Assembly (NCBI RefSeq): GCF_016798325.1
Contig: NZ_JAERVO010000001.1
Span: 744,001 to 808,000 of the forward strand
Length of the DNA stretch: 64,000 bases
Direction of reading: 5' to 3'
Source of the DNA: Marinobacter mangrovi
Lineage (GTDB): Bacteria; Pseudomonadota; Gammaproteobacteria; Pseudomonadales; Oleiphilaceae
Shown here one piece after another: positions 36,275 to 45,115 of this stretch; the first letter of the stretch is position 1; each line of letters begins with the position of its first letter. The position numbers were made by a program, and so were the translations under genes. The notes beneath the pieces were generated by a model. It had not been told where the DNA came from and searched no databases. It was given only the letters and a program-made list of their open reading frames with translations.

Positions 36275-37624
36275 ATGACCATTAACAAGAATCAGGACAA
36301 GCACCGTGACCTGGACCTGTTTATTACGGACCTGAACGGCAATCTACGCGGAAAACGCATGCCCGCCAGCGGACTGAAAAAGGCGCGCAAGGAAGGGCTC
36401 AAACTGCCTCGTTCCGTGGTTGGCTTCGATTTCTGGGGGGCCGACGTGCTGGAAAACGGGCTGGTCTTTGAAACCGGCGACAGCGATGGCGTTTGCATGC
36501 CCGTCACGGAAGATCCGATACCCGTACCCTGGTCGGAAGCACCCCGGGACCAGATGCTGGCCATGATGTTCAACCCGGACGGCTCACCGTTTGAAGCCGA
36601 TCCACGCCAGGTGCTCAAGCGCATGGTGGATCGCTTTGCTGAACAGGGCCTGACTCCGGTCATGGCCACCGAGCTTGAGTTTTATCTCATGGATGCTGAA
36701 TCCGAAAGCACCCAGCGCCCGATTCCGCCAGCGCTGGCGGACGGTAAGGGCCGGCGCCTGTCGAACACCGAAGGCTACGCCGTTGAAGAGATGGACGGGT
36801 TCGAGGCGTTCTTCGCTGATGTCCGGGCAGCCTGCCAGGCACAGGGCATTGGCGCGGACACCATCATTGCCGAAATGGGCCCCGGCCAGTTCGAGGTGAA
36901 CCTCAACCACGTAGCCGATCCGTTGAACGCCGGCGATCAGGCGATCCTGTTCAAGCGCCTGGTGCGCGGTGTGTCGCGTCGCCATGGCTATTCCGCCACC
37001 TTCATGGCGAAGCCCTATGCCGAGGAAAGCGGCAACGGTTTCCACGTGCATTTCAGCCTGCTGGACGAGGACGGCAACAACGTCTTCGACAACGGCACGG
37101 ACGCGGGCAGCGAACTGCTGCGCCACGCTGTCGCCGGCCTCATGCAACTGATGCCTGAAAGCATGCTGGTATTTGCGCCACACCTGAATTCCTATCGCCG
37201 CTTCATGCCCGGCGCCTATGCCCCGACGCACGCCAGTTGGGGCTACGAGAACCGGACTGTCGCGATACGTGTACCGGAAAGCCCCAACGTCGCGCGGCGG
37301 ATCGAACACCGCGTGTCGGGTGCCGATGCCAACCCGTATCTGGTGCTGGCCTCCGTGCTGGCAGGCGCACTTTACGGCATGGATAACAAGCTCGAGCCCA
37401 ACGCACCGGTCGAAGGCGACGCCTACGCCGAAGAGAACCCGGAATACCCGCTGCCCTGTGAATGGCAGGACGCGACCAATCGTTTCGACCAGAGCGAGAT
37501 TCTGCGCGAATACCTCGGCGAGGAATTTGTCCGCGTTTACGCGGAAGCCAAGCGCCAGGAGCGTCGTCGCTTGAACGAACGCATTTCCGATGTGGAGTAC
37601 GAGGCCTACCTGGGCCTGCTCTGA
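36275..37624 (+). CDS. puuA: Gamma-glutamylputrescine synthetase (glutamine synthetase-like)
   Basis: A protein of about 449 residues in the GS fold. Family segments are FEVNLNHVADPLNAGDQAILFKR (active-site strand, about residue 210), GFHVHFSL, and the C-terminal RIEHRVSGADANPYLV. It ligates glutamate to putrescine (or another polyamine) with ATP. I use ATG 36275, with a purine-rich site (AAGAGTGAA) before it; an in-frame GTG at 36266 is an alternative. It pairs with the amidotransferase gene 51 bases downstream in one operon. Confidence 0.87.
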   Translation: MTINKNQDKHRDLDLFITDLNGNLRGKRMPASGLKKARKEGLKLPRSVVGFDFWGADVLENGLVFETGDSDGVCMPVTEDPIPVPWSEAPRDQMLAMMFNPDGSPFEADPRQVLKRMVDRFAEQGLTPVMATELEFYLMDAESESTQRPIPPALADGKGRRLSNTEGYAVEEMDGFEAFFADVRAACQAQGIGADTIIAEMGPGQFEVNLNHVADPLNAGDQAILFKRLVRGVSRRHGYSATFMAKPYAEESGNGFHVHFSLLDEDGNNVFDNGTDAGSELLRHAVAGLMQLMPESMLVFAPHLNSYRRFMPGAYAPTHASWGYENRTVAIRVPESPNVARRIEHRVSGADANPYLVLASVLAGALYGMDNKLEPNAPVEGDAYAEENPEYPLPCEWQDATNRFDQSEILREYLGEEFVRVYAEAKRQERRRLNERISDVEYEAYLGLL

Positions 37625-37675
37625 ATTTTTTATCCAGACAGCGCGTGCGCCTGATCCGCACGCCAGGAGTACCCA

Positions 37676-38407
37676 ATGAGTCTGAGAATCGGCATCCTAG
37701 CCACGGGCATCACCCCGGATGACCTGCTCGAAAAGCACGGCTCCTACGCCGACATGTTCGTAAAACTGTTCGGTCAGGCCGGCTACGATTTTACCTTCAC
37801 CACCTACGATGTCCGGGACGACCTTTTCCCGGGCGCCGCGGATGCGCACGACGCCTGGATCATTACCGGTTCCAAATCCAACGTGTACGAAAAAACACCG
37901 TGGATGATGCGCCTGAAAGACCTGATCCTCGAGATTTACGATACCGGCCGTCCGATGGTCGGCATCTGCTTCGGTCATCAGATTGTGGCGGAAGCGTTTG
38001 GCGCCGACGTGAACAGGTATCCGGACGGTTGGGGTGTTGGCCTGCACACCTATCAACTTGAAAAAGACGTGCCGGAGCTGGACGGTCTTGGCGGGCAATT
38101 CACATTGAGCGCCGTGCACCAGGACCAGGTGCTCAGCAAGCCCAAGCAGGCCGAGGTGATTGCCTATTCCTCCTTCTGCCCGTTTGCGGCGCTGCAGTAC
38201 GACAACCGCATCCTGACGTTGCAGGCGCATCCGGAATTCAACGTCGAGTTTGAAACCCAGTTGCTGTTGTCGCGTCGCGACGACCCGATCCCGCCGAATG
38301 CGGCTGACGAGGCGCTGGTGGGGCTGAATGACGAGTCCGCCCACACCGATTCGCTTCAGGTGGCTCATTGGATGGCGTCGTTCCTTCAGCAGGGCGCCCA
38401 GCGTTAA
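37676..38407 (+). CDS. Class I glutamine amidotransferase, candidate gamma-Glu-GABA hydrolase
   Basis: A 243-residue GATase1 protein. The catalytic triad is C98 (GICFGHQ), H185 and E187 (LQAHPEF). It is GuaA-type in form, not the peptidase C26 family of PuuD. It lies 51 bases after puuA, in the place where PuuD stands in other puu operons, so it may release GABA from gamma-glutamyl-GABA (inference). A terminator follows. Confidence 0.78.
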   Translation: MSLRIGILATGITPDDLLEKHGSYADMFVKLFGQAGYDFTFTTYDVRDDLFPGAADAHDAWIITGSKSNVYEKTPWMMRLKDLILEIYDTGRPMVGICFGHQIVAEAFGADVNRYPDGWGVGLHTYQLEKDVPELDGLGGQFTLSAVHQDQVLSKPKQAEVIAYSSFCPFAALQYDNRILTLQAHPEFNVEFETQLLLSRRDDPIPPNAADEALVGLNDESAHTDSLQVAHWMASFLQQGAQR

Positions 38408-38440
38408 GTCTCTTTTCAATTCATAGCTTGTCTCCACTTC

Positions 38441-38468
38441 GACCGGCCTTTTGGGCCGGTCTTTTTTT
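38441..38468 (+). terminator. Rho-independent terminator of the puuA operon
   Basis: GACCGGCC-TTTTG-GGCCGGTC followed by TTTTTTT. It closes the puuA-amidotransferase unit. Confidence 0.9.
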
Positions 38469-38524
38469 GTCTGCTGCATCCTGGGTCGTTCACGAATTGA
38501 ATCATCTTGGGCGTCACTATCCTG

Positions 38525-38563
38525 GGGCCCTTCTGGGCCCTCCGAAGCTAAAGCGTCGGCTAC
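38525..38563 (-). repeat. GTAG double-hairpin (REP-like) repeat, copy 3
   Basis: Read on the minus strand: GTAG, hairpin 1 identical to copies 1 and 2, A, and hairpin 2 GGGCCC-AGAA-GGGCCC. It lies with its GTAG end facing copy 4, 22 bases away. Confidence 0.8.
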
Positions 38564-38585
38564 ATTGAAGCAGCCACTCGAGCAT

Positions 38586-38623
38586 GTAGCAGATGCTTTA
38601 GCTTCTGAGGCGCCGAAGGTGCC
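38586..38623 (+). repeat. GTAG double-hairpin (REP-like) repeat, copy 4
   Basis: GTAG, hairpin 1 CAGATGCT-TT-AGCTTCTG, A, hairpin 2 GGCGCC-GAA-GGTGCC. Compared with copy 1, the second stem pair is A-T instead of C-G, a compensatory change; the central mismatch stays at the same place. Confidence 0.8.
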
Positions 38624-38864
38624 CGTTTTTGGATGCACCTGCGTTGCCGACAGCCCCCTTCGAAGCCGAGGAAGTATTCCAAAAGTTGCCGGTTTGCACA
38701 GGGATACTCCCTCTCTCCCGCCCAGGGGAGAGAGGCTTCAAACCGCCACTACTTGCACACCCTCTCAGGCGACGTGAGCGACGGCGTCCGTTGGGCTTGG
38801 ACTCAGAGAGCCTGATCGCCCGCCGCACCATAGGAATCATCCGGAACACCCTTCAGCCAGACAC

Positions 38865-38900
38865 AAAAAAGCCGGGCGAGGCGCGAAGGCCTGGCCCGGC
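38865..38900 (-). terminator. Rho-independent terminator of the NhaC-like gene
   Basis: On the minus strand GCCGGGC ... GCCCGGC followed by a T-run (the plus strand shows AAAAAA at 38865-38870). It lies directly after the carrier gene stop. Confidence 0.75.
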
Positions 38901-38916
38901 GATCAAGTGCGATATG

Positions 38917-40431
38917 TCAGGCGATGGCGTAACCCATCACCAGGAAGGACACAAACGCCAGGCTCGCGCCAATCATGGCGTACGGGATCTGTGTCAGACC
39001 GTGCTGCATCGGTGTGCATCCCGAACCGGTGGATGACAGCACCGTAGAGTCACTGAAGAAGCAGGCGTGGCTACCGAAAGCCGAGGCAGAGAGCAGGGCG
39101 CCCACGGTCAGCGGCATGGACATGTCCATGGCATGGGCCATCGGGATCACGATCGGCAGGGACACCACAAACACACCCCAGCTGGAGCCCGTGGAGAAGA
39201 CAACGGCCGCCATCGTCGCGAAGACCAGGGCCGGCAGCAGTTCCGGTGACAGGTATGGCGTGATGGTGTCGATGATGTAGGTGGTCATGCCCAGCTCATC
39301 GTTGATGGCCTTGACCATAAAGCCGGCGCACACGACGGCGATCGGATGCAGCATGACCTTGAAACCGTCCAGCATGGAATCGGTCAGCTCGCCGAAGGTC
39401 ATCAGGCGTTGCCAGAAGTACAGCACCATGGTGAAGATGGACGCCACCAGGGCACCCAGCAGCAGATCGATGTCGTAGTAGACGCTGGCGATGATCAGCA
39501 CGGCCATCGGCAGCAGGAAATTCATCAGGCCCACAGTCGTCGAAGTGCGACGGACGTTGCTGGTATCAAAACCCAGATCTTCGACGCCATCGGGAATCGG
39601 TTGGCCTTTACTGGCGCGTTCCTCGGCCTTCTTCATCGGGCCGAAGTCCTTGAGGATGCCCATGGCGACCAGGAAAACGACGATCAAAGCGGCCCAGCCA
39701 TAGGCCATGTAGGGAATCGATTCGATGTAGAGCGCCATGCCCTGGCCGTCAGCGGCCGCGCCGTTCTCTTCCAGCAGCGCGCCAAAGTAAACCGCCCAGG
39801 TGGAAATCGGAACCAGGATGCAGACCGGTGCGGCAGTGGAATCCACCAGGAACGCCAGTTTCTCACGGGAAATCTTGAAGCGGTCCGTCAGCGTCTTCAT
39901 GGACGCGGACACCGCCAGGGAATTCAGGTAGTCGTCGATAAAGACCGCCAGACCCAGGAATGACGTGGTCAGCATCGTGCCGCGCTTGGTCTTGATGCGC
40001 TTGGCCAGCATGTCGCCGAAACTCAGTACGCTGCCGCCGCGCTCCAGCATGTTGATCAGCCCACCCATCATGCCGCAGACCAGCACAATCCAGGCGATGG
40101 TCTCGTTCTGGACCACGTTCATCGACAAGTCGCCCAAGCTGCTGAACAGGTTGGTGGGGTCGATCAGGAGGGAGCCGGCGATGATACCGGCGAAGATGGA
40201 TTCCAGGGGGCGTTTGGTTTTGACGGCGACGAGAACAATCAACAGGGACGGCAGCAAACTCAAAACACCGTATGAATCGCCTTCGACATGCCAGGTGGAC
40301 ATATAAGCGAAGGCGGCCAGGATGGCGCCGTAGCCGACTATGGAATAGAACGTTTTCTGACCGGGGCTGTCCGTCAAGCCGTCATCCCCCGGTGTGATCC
40401 CGCTTTGGGTACGCATCGTGTCATCAGTCAT
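38917..40431 (-). CDS. NhaC-family transporter in the polyamine cluster
   Basis: A protein of about 504 residues with 11-12 hydrophobic segments, NhaC-type. Family hallmarks: IDDYLNSLAVSASMKTLTDR near residue 190 and FGSHACFFSDSTVLSSTGSG near the C-terminus. NhaC proteins are Na+/H+ antiporters or organic-solute carriers. Here it lies between puuA and puuB and might import putrescine or another amine (inference). Start at ATG 40431 (MTDDTMRTQ); the frame is open to 40509, but no ribosome site supports that. Confidence 0.82.
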   Translation of the reverse strand: MTDDTMRTQSGITPGDDGLTDSPGQKTFYSIVGYGAILAAFAYMSTWHVEGDSYGVLSLLPSLLIVLVAVKTKRPLESIFAGIIAGSLLIDPTNLFSSLGDLSMNVVQNETIAWIVLVCGMMGGLINMLERGGSVLSFGDMLAKRIKTKRGTMLTTSFLGLAVFIDDYLNSLAVSASMKTLTDRFKISREKLAFLVDSTAAPVCILVPISTWAVYFGALLEENGAAADGQGMALYIESIPYMAYGWAALIVVFLVAMGILKDFGPMKKAEERASKGQPIPDGVEDLGFDTSNVRRTSTTVGLMNFLLPMAVLIIASVYYDIDLLLGALVASIFTMVLYFWQRLMTFGELTDSMLDGFKVMLHPIAVVCAGFMVKAINDELGMTTYIIDTITPYLSPELLPALVFATMAAVVFSTGSSWGVFVVSLPIVIPMAHAMDMSMPLTVGALLSASAFGSHACFFSDSTVLSSTGSGCTPMQHGLTQIPYAMIGASLAFVSFLVMGYAIA

Positions 40432-40618
40432 TATATTACCCGTCTCTTGCTTTTTTATGGAGCCGCGATGAGAGCCGTCACCGCGGGGTTTATGGCAATT
40501 CGATTTCACCGGGTCAGCGCCTTTGCACCACGGTTTTTGTTATGGAGCCTCTGACGGAGTCCTGAGTGCGCAGAGACGCTTCAGGCGTTCATCAGCGGGG
40601 CCTCATCAGCAGGAGAAA

Positions 40619-41902
40619 TCAAAAGCCGAGCTGGTCGCGCAGGTTGTAGAACCAGGCGCCCATGGCGGTCAGCGGGATTCGCATCGCCCGACCGCCGGGG
40701 AATTTGTACTGGGGCAGGCCGGCGAAAATATCGAACCGCTCCGCCTGGCCCTGGATCGCGTCACTGATCACCTTGCCCGCCAGGTGCGTGCAGGTGATGC
40801 CGTGGCCGCTGTAGCCTTGCGCGTAATAGACGTTGCTGCCGATGCGGCCGAACTGGGGCAGGCGCATCAGCGTCAACAGGAAATTGCCGGTCCAGGCGTA
40901 ATCCACATTCACGTTCTTCAGCTCCGGGAACGTCTTGAGCATCTTCGGAACGATCAGGGATTCGACCTTGCCCGGCTCACGAGCACCGTAGGTGACGCCG
41001 CCGCCGTAGATCAGCCGGCCATCGCCGGACAGGCGGAAGTAGTCGAGGAGGTAGTTGCAGTCCTCGACGCAGTTGTCTTTCGGGAGCAGGCGCTTCTGGA
41101 CGGCTTCCGGCAGCCGCTCCGTGGTGATGATCTGGGTGCCGCACGGAATTGCCTTGGACTCCAGCTCGGGCAGCAGACCGTTGAGGTAGGCGTTGCCGGC
41201 CACCAGCACGTAGTCGGCTTCCACACAGCCTTCCTCGGTGTGCACCACCGGCTTGTCACCCTCACGAATCCGCAGGGCCGGGGAGTTCTCGTAGATGGTG
41301 CCGCCCAGGGATTCGACGGCCGCCGCTTCGCCCAGTACCAGGTTCAACGGATGAAAATGCCCGCCGCTATGGTCAATCAGGCCGCCGGTGTAACGATCGG
41401 AGCCGATGTGCTCGCGAATGGCGTTCTGGTCCAGCAGTTCGAGTTGTTCGTGACCGTGGGCCTCCCACAGCTTTTTCTTTTCGACCAGTTCATCGAACTG
41501 TTTGCCATTGCAGGCCGCGAAAATACCGCCTTCTTTCAGGTCGCATTGAATGTTGTAGTCTTTGACGAAACGGCGCAGGATGCGGCCGCCTTCGAAGGCC
41601 ATCCGGCCCATTTCCGCGCCGACTTTTTCACCGTAGTTGCGTTCGATGAAGTCGATGTCGCGGCTGTAGCTGTTGACGATCTGCCCGCCGTTGCGGCCGG
41701 AAGCGCCGAATCCGATACGGCTGCCTTCCAGCACCACCACCTTGTAGCCTTTCTCGGCCATATGCAGGGCCGTGGACATGCCGGTAAAGCCGGCGCCGAT
41801 AACGCAGATGTCCGCCTTGATGTGACCCTGCAGGGTCGGGCGAACGGTCTTGTCGTTCGCGGACGCCGCGTAGTAGGAGTTGGTATGTGACGTTGTAAGC
41901 AC
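40619..41902 (-). CDS. puuB: Gamma-glutamylputrescine oxidase-like FAD oxidoreductase
   Basis: A 427-residue FAD-dependent amine oxidase (DAO fold). FAD site ADICVIGAGFTGMSTAL (about 30-46), GASGRNGGQI flavin loop, and a C-terminal YAQGYSGHGITCTHLAGK FAD contact. It matches PuuB/PauB. It oxidises gamma-glutamylputrescine to the aldehyde with release of ammonia and H2O2. A perfect copy of the cluster palindrome lies about 105 bases upstream. Confidence 0.88.
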   Translation of the reverse strand: MLTTSHTNSYYAASANDKTVRPTLQGHIKADICVIGAGFTGMSTALHMAEKGYKVVVLEGSRIGFGASGRNGGQIVNSYSRDIDFIERNYGEKVGAEMGRMAFEGGRILRRFVKDYNIQCDLKEGGIFAACNGKQFDELVEKKKLWEAHGHEQLELLDQNAIREHIGSDRYTGGLIDHSGGHFHPLNLVLGEAAAVESLGGTIYENSPALRIREGDKPVVHTEEGCVEADYVLVAGNAYLNGLLPELESKAIPCGTQIITTERLPEAVQKRLLPKDNCVEDCNYLLDYFRLSGDGRLIYGGGVTYGAREPGKVESLIVPKMLKTFPELKNVNVDYAWTGNFLLTLMRLPQFGRIGSNVYYAQGYSGHGITCTHLAGKVISDAIQGQAERFDIFAGLPQYKFPGGRAMRIPLTAMGAWFYNLRDQLGF

Positions 41903-42007
41903 GGTGTTGCTCCCGAAAACATCGTTGAATCTTGACCGGCTGTTCTGACGGCTCGCCGGTTCAGTGTTGGCTTGGATACAACGTTACGGAGAAGTGACAA
42001 TCCCGTG

Positions 42008-42027
42008 ATATACCCCCCTGGGTATAT
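42008..42027. promoter_or_regulatory. Perfect palindromic operator upstream of puuB
   Basis: ATATACCC-CCCT-GGGTATAT. The arms are identical to the operator at 36130-36149; only the central 4 bases differ. It lies about 105 bases before the puuB ATG. Confidence 0.7.
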
Positions 42028-42185
42028 TTTGGGAGAGCAACGAATGCAGGAGTGAACCAGCGTGGCGCAGGGAGGTGCGTTCATGCGCAAAAGCCGTGCG
42101 CGCAAGGGCTGCCAGGGAGGTGAGCAGAGATTGAACAGGGGATGTGCCGACTGTTTTTCGGCGATGGCGTCTTGCTGGGAGGGAT

Positions 42186-42215
42186 AAAAAAGGCCGGCGC
42201 CGAAGCGCCGGCGGA
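42186..42215 (-). terminator. Rho-independent terminator after gabT
   Basis: GCCGGCGC-CGAA-GCGCCGGC; on the minus strand the stem is followed by a T-run. It ends the gabD-gabT operon. Confidence 0.9.
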
Positions 42216-42219
42216 AGGA

Positions 42220-43497
42220 TTAACTCAGGGCCGCGAAAGCCTCATCCAGGCGATCCATGCCTTCGTCAATCAGATCGTCACTGATGGTCAGTGCCGGCAG
42301 GAAACGAATAACGTTGCCGCGAATGCCGCAGGACAGCAGGATCAACCCATGCTGGCGGGCTTCGCCGATCAGGGCCTTGGTCAATTCGGCGTCGGGCTTG
42401 CTGGCATCGCCATCCACCACCAGCTCCATCGCGATCATGGCGCCCAGGTTGCGGACCTCGCCAATGCGCTGCGGGAAGCGACTCTGGAGCTGCTTCAGGC
42501 GACCGGTCATGCGTTCGCCAATGGCGACCGCACGTTCGATCAGGTTCTCTTCCTTGATCACGTCCAGCACCGCCAGGCCGGCGGCACAGCCGATGGGGGA
42601 GCCGCCGTAGGTGCCACCCAGTGCGCCTGGGCCAGGCTGATCCATGATCTCCGCCTTGCCGACGACGGCGGCGATCGGGAAGCCGCCGGCAATGCCCTTG
42701 GCCATGGTCATCAGGTCCGGTTCGATGCCGGCGTATTCCGTCGCAAACATTCGGCCGGTGCGGGCGAAGCCGGTCTGGATCTCGTCGGCAATCAGCAGGA
42801 TGCCGTGCTGGTCACACAGGGTGCGCAGCGCCTGTATGAAAGCCGTCGGAGCGGCATAGAAACCGCCTTCGCCCTGGACCGGTTCAATGATGATCGCCGC
42901 AACGCGGTTCGGCTCGATATCACAAGTGAACAGGTCGTCCAGCGCCGCCAGTGAATCGGCCATCGAGATGCCGTGGTAGGCGTTCGGGTAGGGCGCATGG
43001 AAAATCTCACCCGGGAAGGGGCCGAAGCCGGCCTTGTAGGGCTTGACCTTACCGGTCAGCCCCATGGTCATGTTGGTCCGGCCGTGGAAGCCGCCATTGA
43101 AGGCGATGACGCCGGGCCGACCGGTGTAGGAACGGGCGATTTTCACGCAGTTCTCCACCGCCTCGGCGCCGGTGGTCACGAAGATGCTTTTCTTCGGCGT
43201 GTCGCCCGGCGCCGCCGCGTTGAGCTTCTCGGACAGATCCACGGCCGACTCGTAGGGCGTTACCATCAGACAGGTGTGGCTGAAGCGCTCCACCTGGGCC
43301 TGAACCGCGGCCCGGATCTTCGGGTGATTATGACCGGTATTGTTGACGGCAATACCCGCGCCGAAGTCGATGAAGCGGTTGCCTTCGACATCCCAGATTT
43401 CCGCGTTCAACGCCTTGTCGACGTAGACCGGATGCAGGGCACCCTGGCCCTGGGCCATGGCCTGGGCGCGGCGATCGTGCAGGGATTGGTTGGACAT
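42220..43497 (-). CDS. gabT: 4-aminobutyrate--2-oxoglutarate aminotransferase
   Basis: A 425-residue class III aminotransferase of the GABA-T group. The PLP Lys is K267 (TMAKGIAGGFPI, E. coli numbering 268). Other segments: VTTGAEAVENCVKIAR and GEGGFYAAPTAFI. It converts GABA and 2-oxoglutarate to succinate semialdehyde and glutamate. Start ATG 43497 with AGGAG; the ORF reaches 43515 but that start is poorly placed. It follows gabD by 27 bases. Confidence 0.92.
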   Translation of the reverse strand: MSNQSLHDRRAQAMAQGQGALHPVYVDKALNAEIWDVEGNRFIDFGAGIAVNNTGHNHPKIRAAVQAQVERFSHTCLMVTPYESAVDLSEKLNAAAPGDTPKKSIFVTTGAEAVENCVKIARSYTGRPGVIAFNGGFHGRTNMTMGLTGKVKPYKAGFGPFPGEIFHAPYPNAYHGISMADSLAALDDLFTCDIEPNRVAAIIIEPVQGEGGFYAAPTAFIQALRTLCDQHGILLIADEIQTGFARTGRMFATEYAGIEPDLMTMAKGIAGGFPIAAVVGKAEIMDQPGPGALGGTYGGSPIGCAAGLAVLDVIKEENLIERAVAIGERMTGRLKQLQSRFPQRIGEVRNLGAMIAMELVVDGDASKPDAELTKALIGEARQHGLILLSCGIRGNVIRFLPALTISDDLIDEGMDRLDEAFAALS

Positions 43498-43524
43498 AGC
43501 GTGTGTCTCCTTCAATAACCGGGC

Positions 43525-44988
43525 TCAGCGGATGCCGCCCATACACAGGTATTTGATTTCTACAAAGTCATCGATGCCGTAGCGCGAACCTTCGCGGCCG
43601 ATGCCGGATTCCTTGATGCCACCGAACGGTGCCAGTTCGGTGGAGATCAGCCCTTCGTTAATGCCGACCATGCCGTACTCCAGGGCTTCGGCCACGCGCC
43701 AGACCCGGCCGATGTCACGGCTGTAGAAGTAGGCCGCCAGCCCGAACGGCGTGTCGTTGGCCAGCGCCACCGCTTCGTCTTCATCGGTAAAGCGGAAAAC
43801 GGTTGCCACCGGGCCAAAGATTTCTTCCTGTGCAATCCGCATGGACGGCGTGACGCCGGTCACCACGGTCGGCGGATAGAAATTCGGGTTGTCCGGGGTG
43901 TTGGGATCCTGCTGGGTGATCTTCGCGCCTGCGGAAAGGGCGTCGTCCACCAGGCCCCGGACCTTGGCAACGGCCTTGTCGTTGATCAGCGGGCCAATCG
44001 TGATGCCGTCACCAAAGCCATCACCGACTTTCAGCTGGCGAACCGCCGCGTTGAGCTTTTCAACGAACACATCGTGAATGCCGTCCTGAACCAGGATTCG
44101 ATTGGTGCAGACGCAGGTTTGCCCGGCGTTGCGGAACTTGGACGCGATCAGCCCGGCAACGGCGGCGTCCGCATCGGCATCGTCAAAGACGATGAAGGGC
44201 GCGTTGCCCCCCAGCTCCAGGGACACCTTTTTGACCGTATCCGCGCACTGGCGCATCAACAGCTTGCCCACCGGGGTCGAGCCGGTGAACGACAGCTTGC
44301 GAACACGGCTGTCCTCGCACAGCACGCGGCCGACTTCCGGCGCCTGCAGCGTGGGCACGATATTGATGACTCCGGCGGGGATACCGGCCTGGTGACTCAG
44401 TTCGGCCAGGGCCAGGGCACTCAATGGCGTGTCCTCGCCCGGTTTGATGACCACCGTGCAGCCGGCGGCCAGGGCCGGCGCCACTTTGCGGGTGATCATC
44501 GCAATGGGGAAGTTCCAGGGTGTGATGGCCGCGACGATACCGATCGGCTGTTTGATGGTGACCAGTCGCTTGTCATCGCCATGGGCCGGAATGACATCGC
44601 CGTAGATGCGCTTCGCTTCCTCGGCGAACCACTCCACGAACGACGCCCCGTAGGCGACTTCACCGCGGGCTTCGGCAAACGGCTTGCCCTGCTCGGTGGT
44701 CATGATCCGGGCCAGGTCGTCCTGGTGCGCCATGATCAGATCGAACCAGCGGCGTAGGTGGGCGGCGCGTTGTTTGGCGGTCAGAGCCTGCCAGGGCTTG
44801 AGGGCGGCGTCGGCGGCATCAATGGCCGTTGTTGTCTCGACGGCGCCCAGGTCCGGCACGTCGGCGATCTTGTCGCCCGTGCTGGGGTTGAACACCGGAA
44901 ACGTGTGGTTTTTGGTCGCGTTGACCCACTGGCCGTTGATGTAGGCCTGCTGGCGGAACAGGTCCTGATGATCCAGTTTCAGCGTCAT
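43525..44988 (-). CDS. gabD: Succinate-semialdehyde dehydrogenase (NADP+)
   Basis: A 487-residue aldehyde dehydrogenase. C292 in AGQTCVCTNRILV is the catalytic Cys, with the Glu in LELGGNAPFIVFDDAD and the GFTGSTPVGKLL-like loop (LSFTGSTPVGKLL). It oxidises succinate semialdehyde to succinate. Start ATG 44988 (MTLKLDHQD); the reading frame opens at 45027 without a ribosome site. It is divergent from the LysR gene, a typical gab arrangement. Confidence 0.93.
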   Translation of the reverse strand: MTLKLDHQDLFRQQAYINGQWVNATKNHTFPVFNPSTGDKIADVPDLGAVETTTAIDAADAALKPWQALTAKQRAAHLRRWFDLIMAHQDDLARIMTTEQGKPFAEARGEVAYGASFVEWFAEEAKRIYGDVIPAHGDDKRLVTIKQPIGIVAAITPWNFPIAMITRKVAPALAAGCTVVIKPGEDTPLSALALAELSHQAGIPAGVINIVPTLQAPEVGRVLCEDSRVRKLSFTGSTPVGKLLMRQCADTVKKVSLELGGNAPFIVFDDADADAAVAGLIASKFRNAGQTCVCTNRILVQDGIHDVFVEKLNAAVRQLKVGDGFGDGITIGPLINDKAVAKVRGLVDDALSAGAKITQQDPNTPDNPNFYPPTVVTGVTPSMRIAQEEIFGPVATVFRFTDEDEAVALANDTPFGLAAYFYSRDIGRVWRVAEALEYGMVGINEGLISTELAPFGGIKESGIGREGSRYGIDDFVEIKYLCMGGIR

Positions 44989-45115
44989 AACAGTGTCCCA
45001 TCGGTTTGGCGAGCTGCCTGAGCTCACGGATTTATGGCAATGGGGAGATGGTAATCCGGCGTGTTTGTGTGATAAATAAGTATGTTTCGATCTATACGTT
45101 GAGAACTGTCAAACA

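Larger units (their letters stand above)
38469..38864. other. Repeat-rich intergenic region
   Basis: About 400 bases without a supported gene. It holds two GTAG double-hairpin repeats (38525-38563 minus, 38586-38623 plus) and a different perfect hairpin at 38710-38735 (CCTCTCTCCC ... GGGAGAGAGG), of a type common between genes in gammaproteobacteria. Short reading frames here overlap these repeats and are not credible genes. Confidence 0.6.

Noticed and set aside
38710-38735. Perfect hairpin as a transcription terminator
   Set aside because: No T-run on either side and it lies far from both gene ends; more likely another dispersed repeat.
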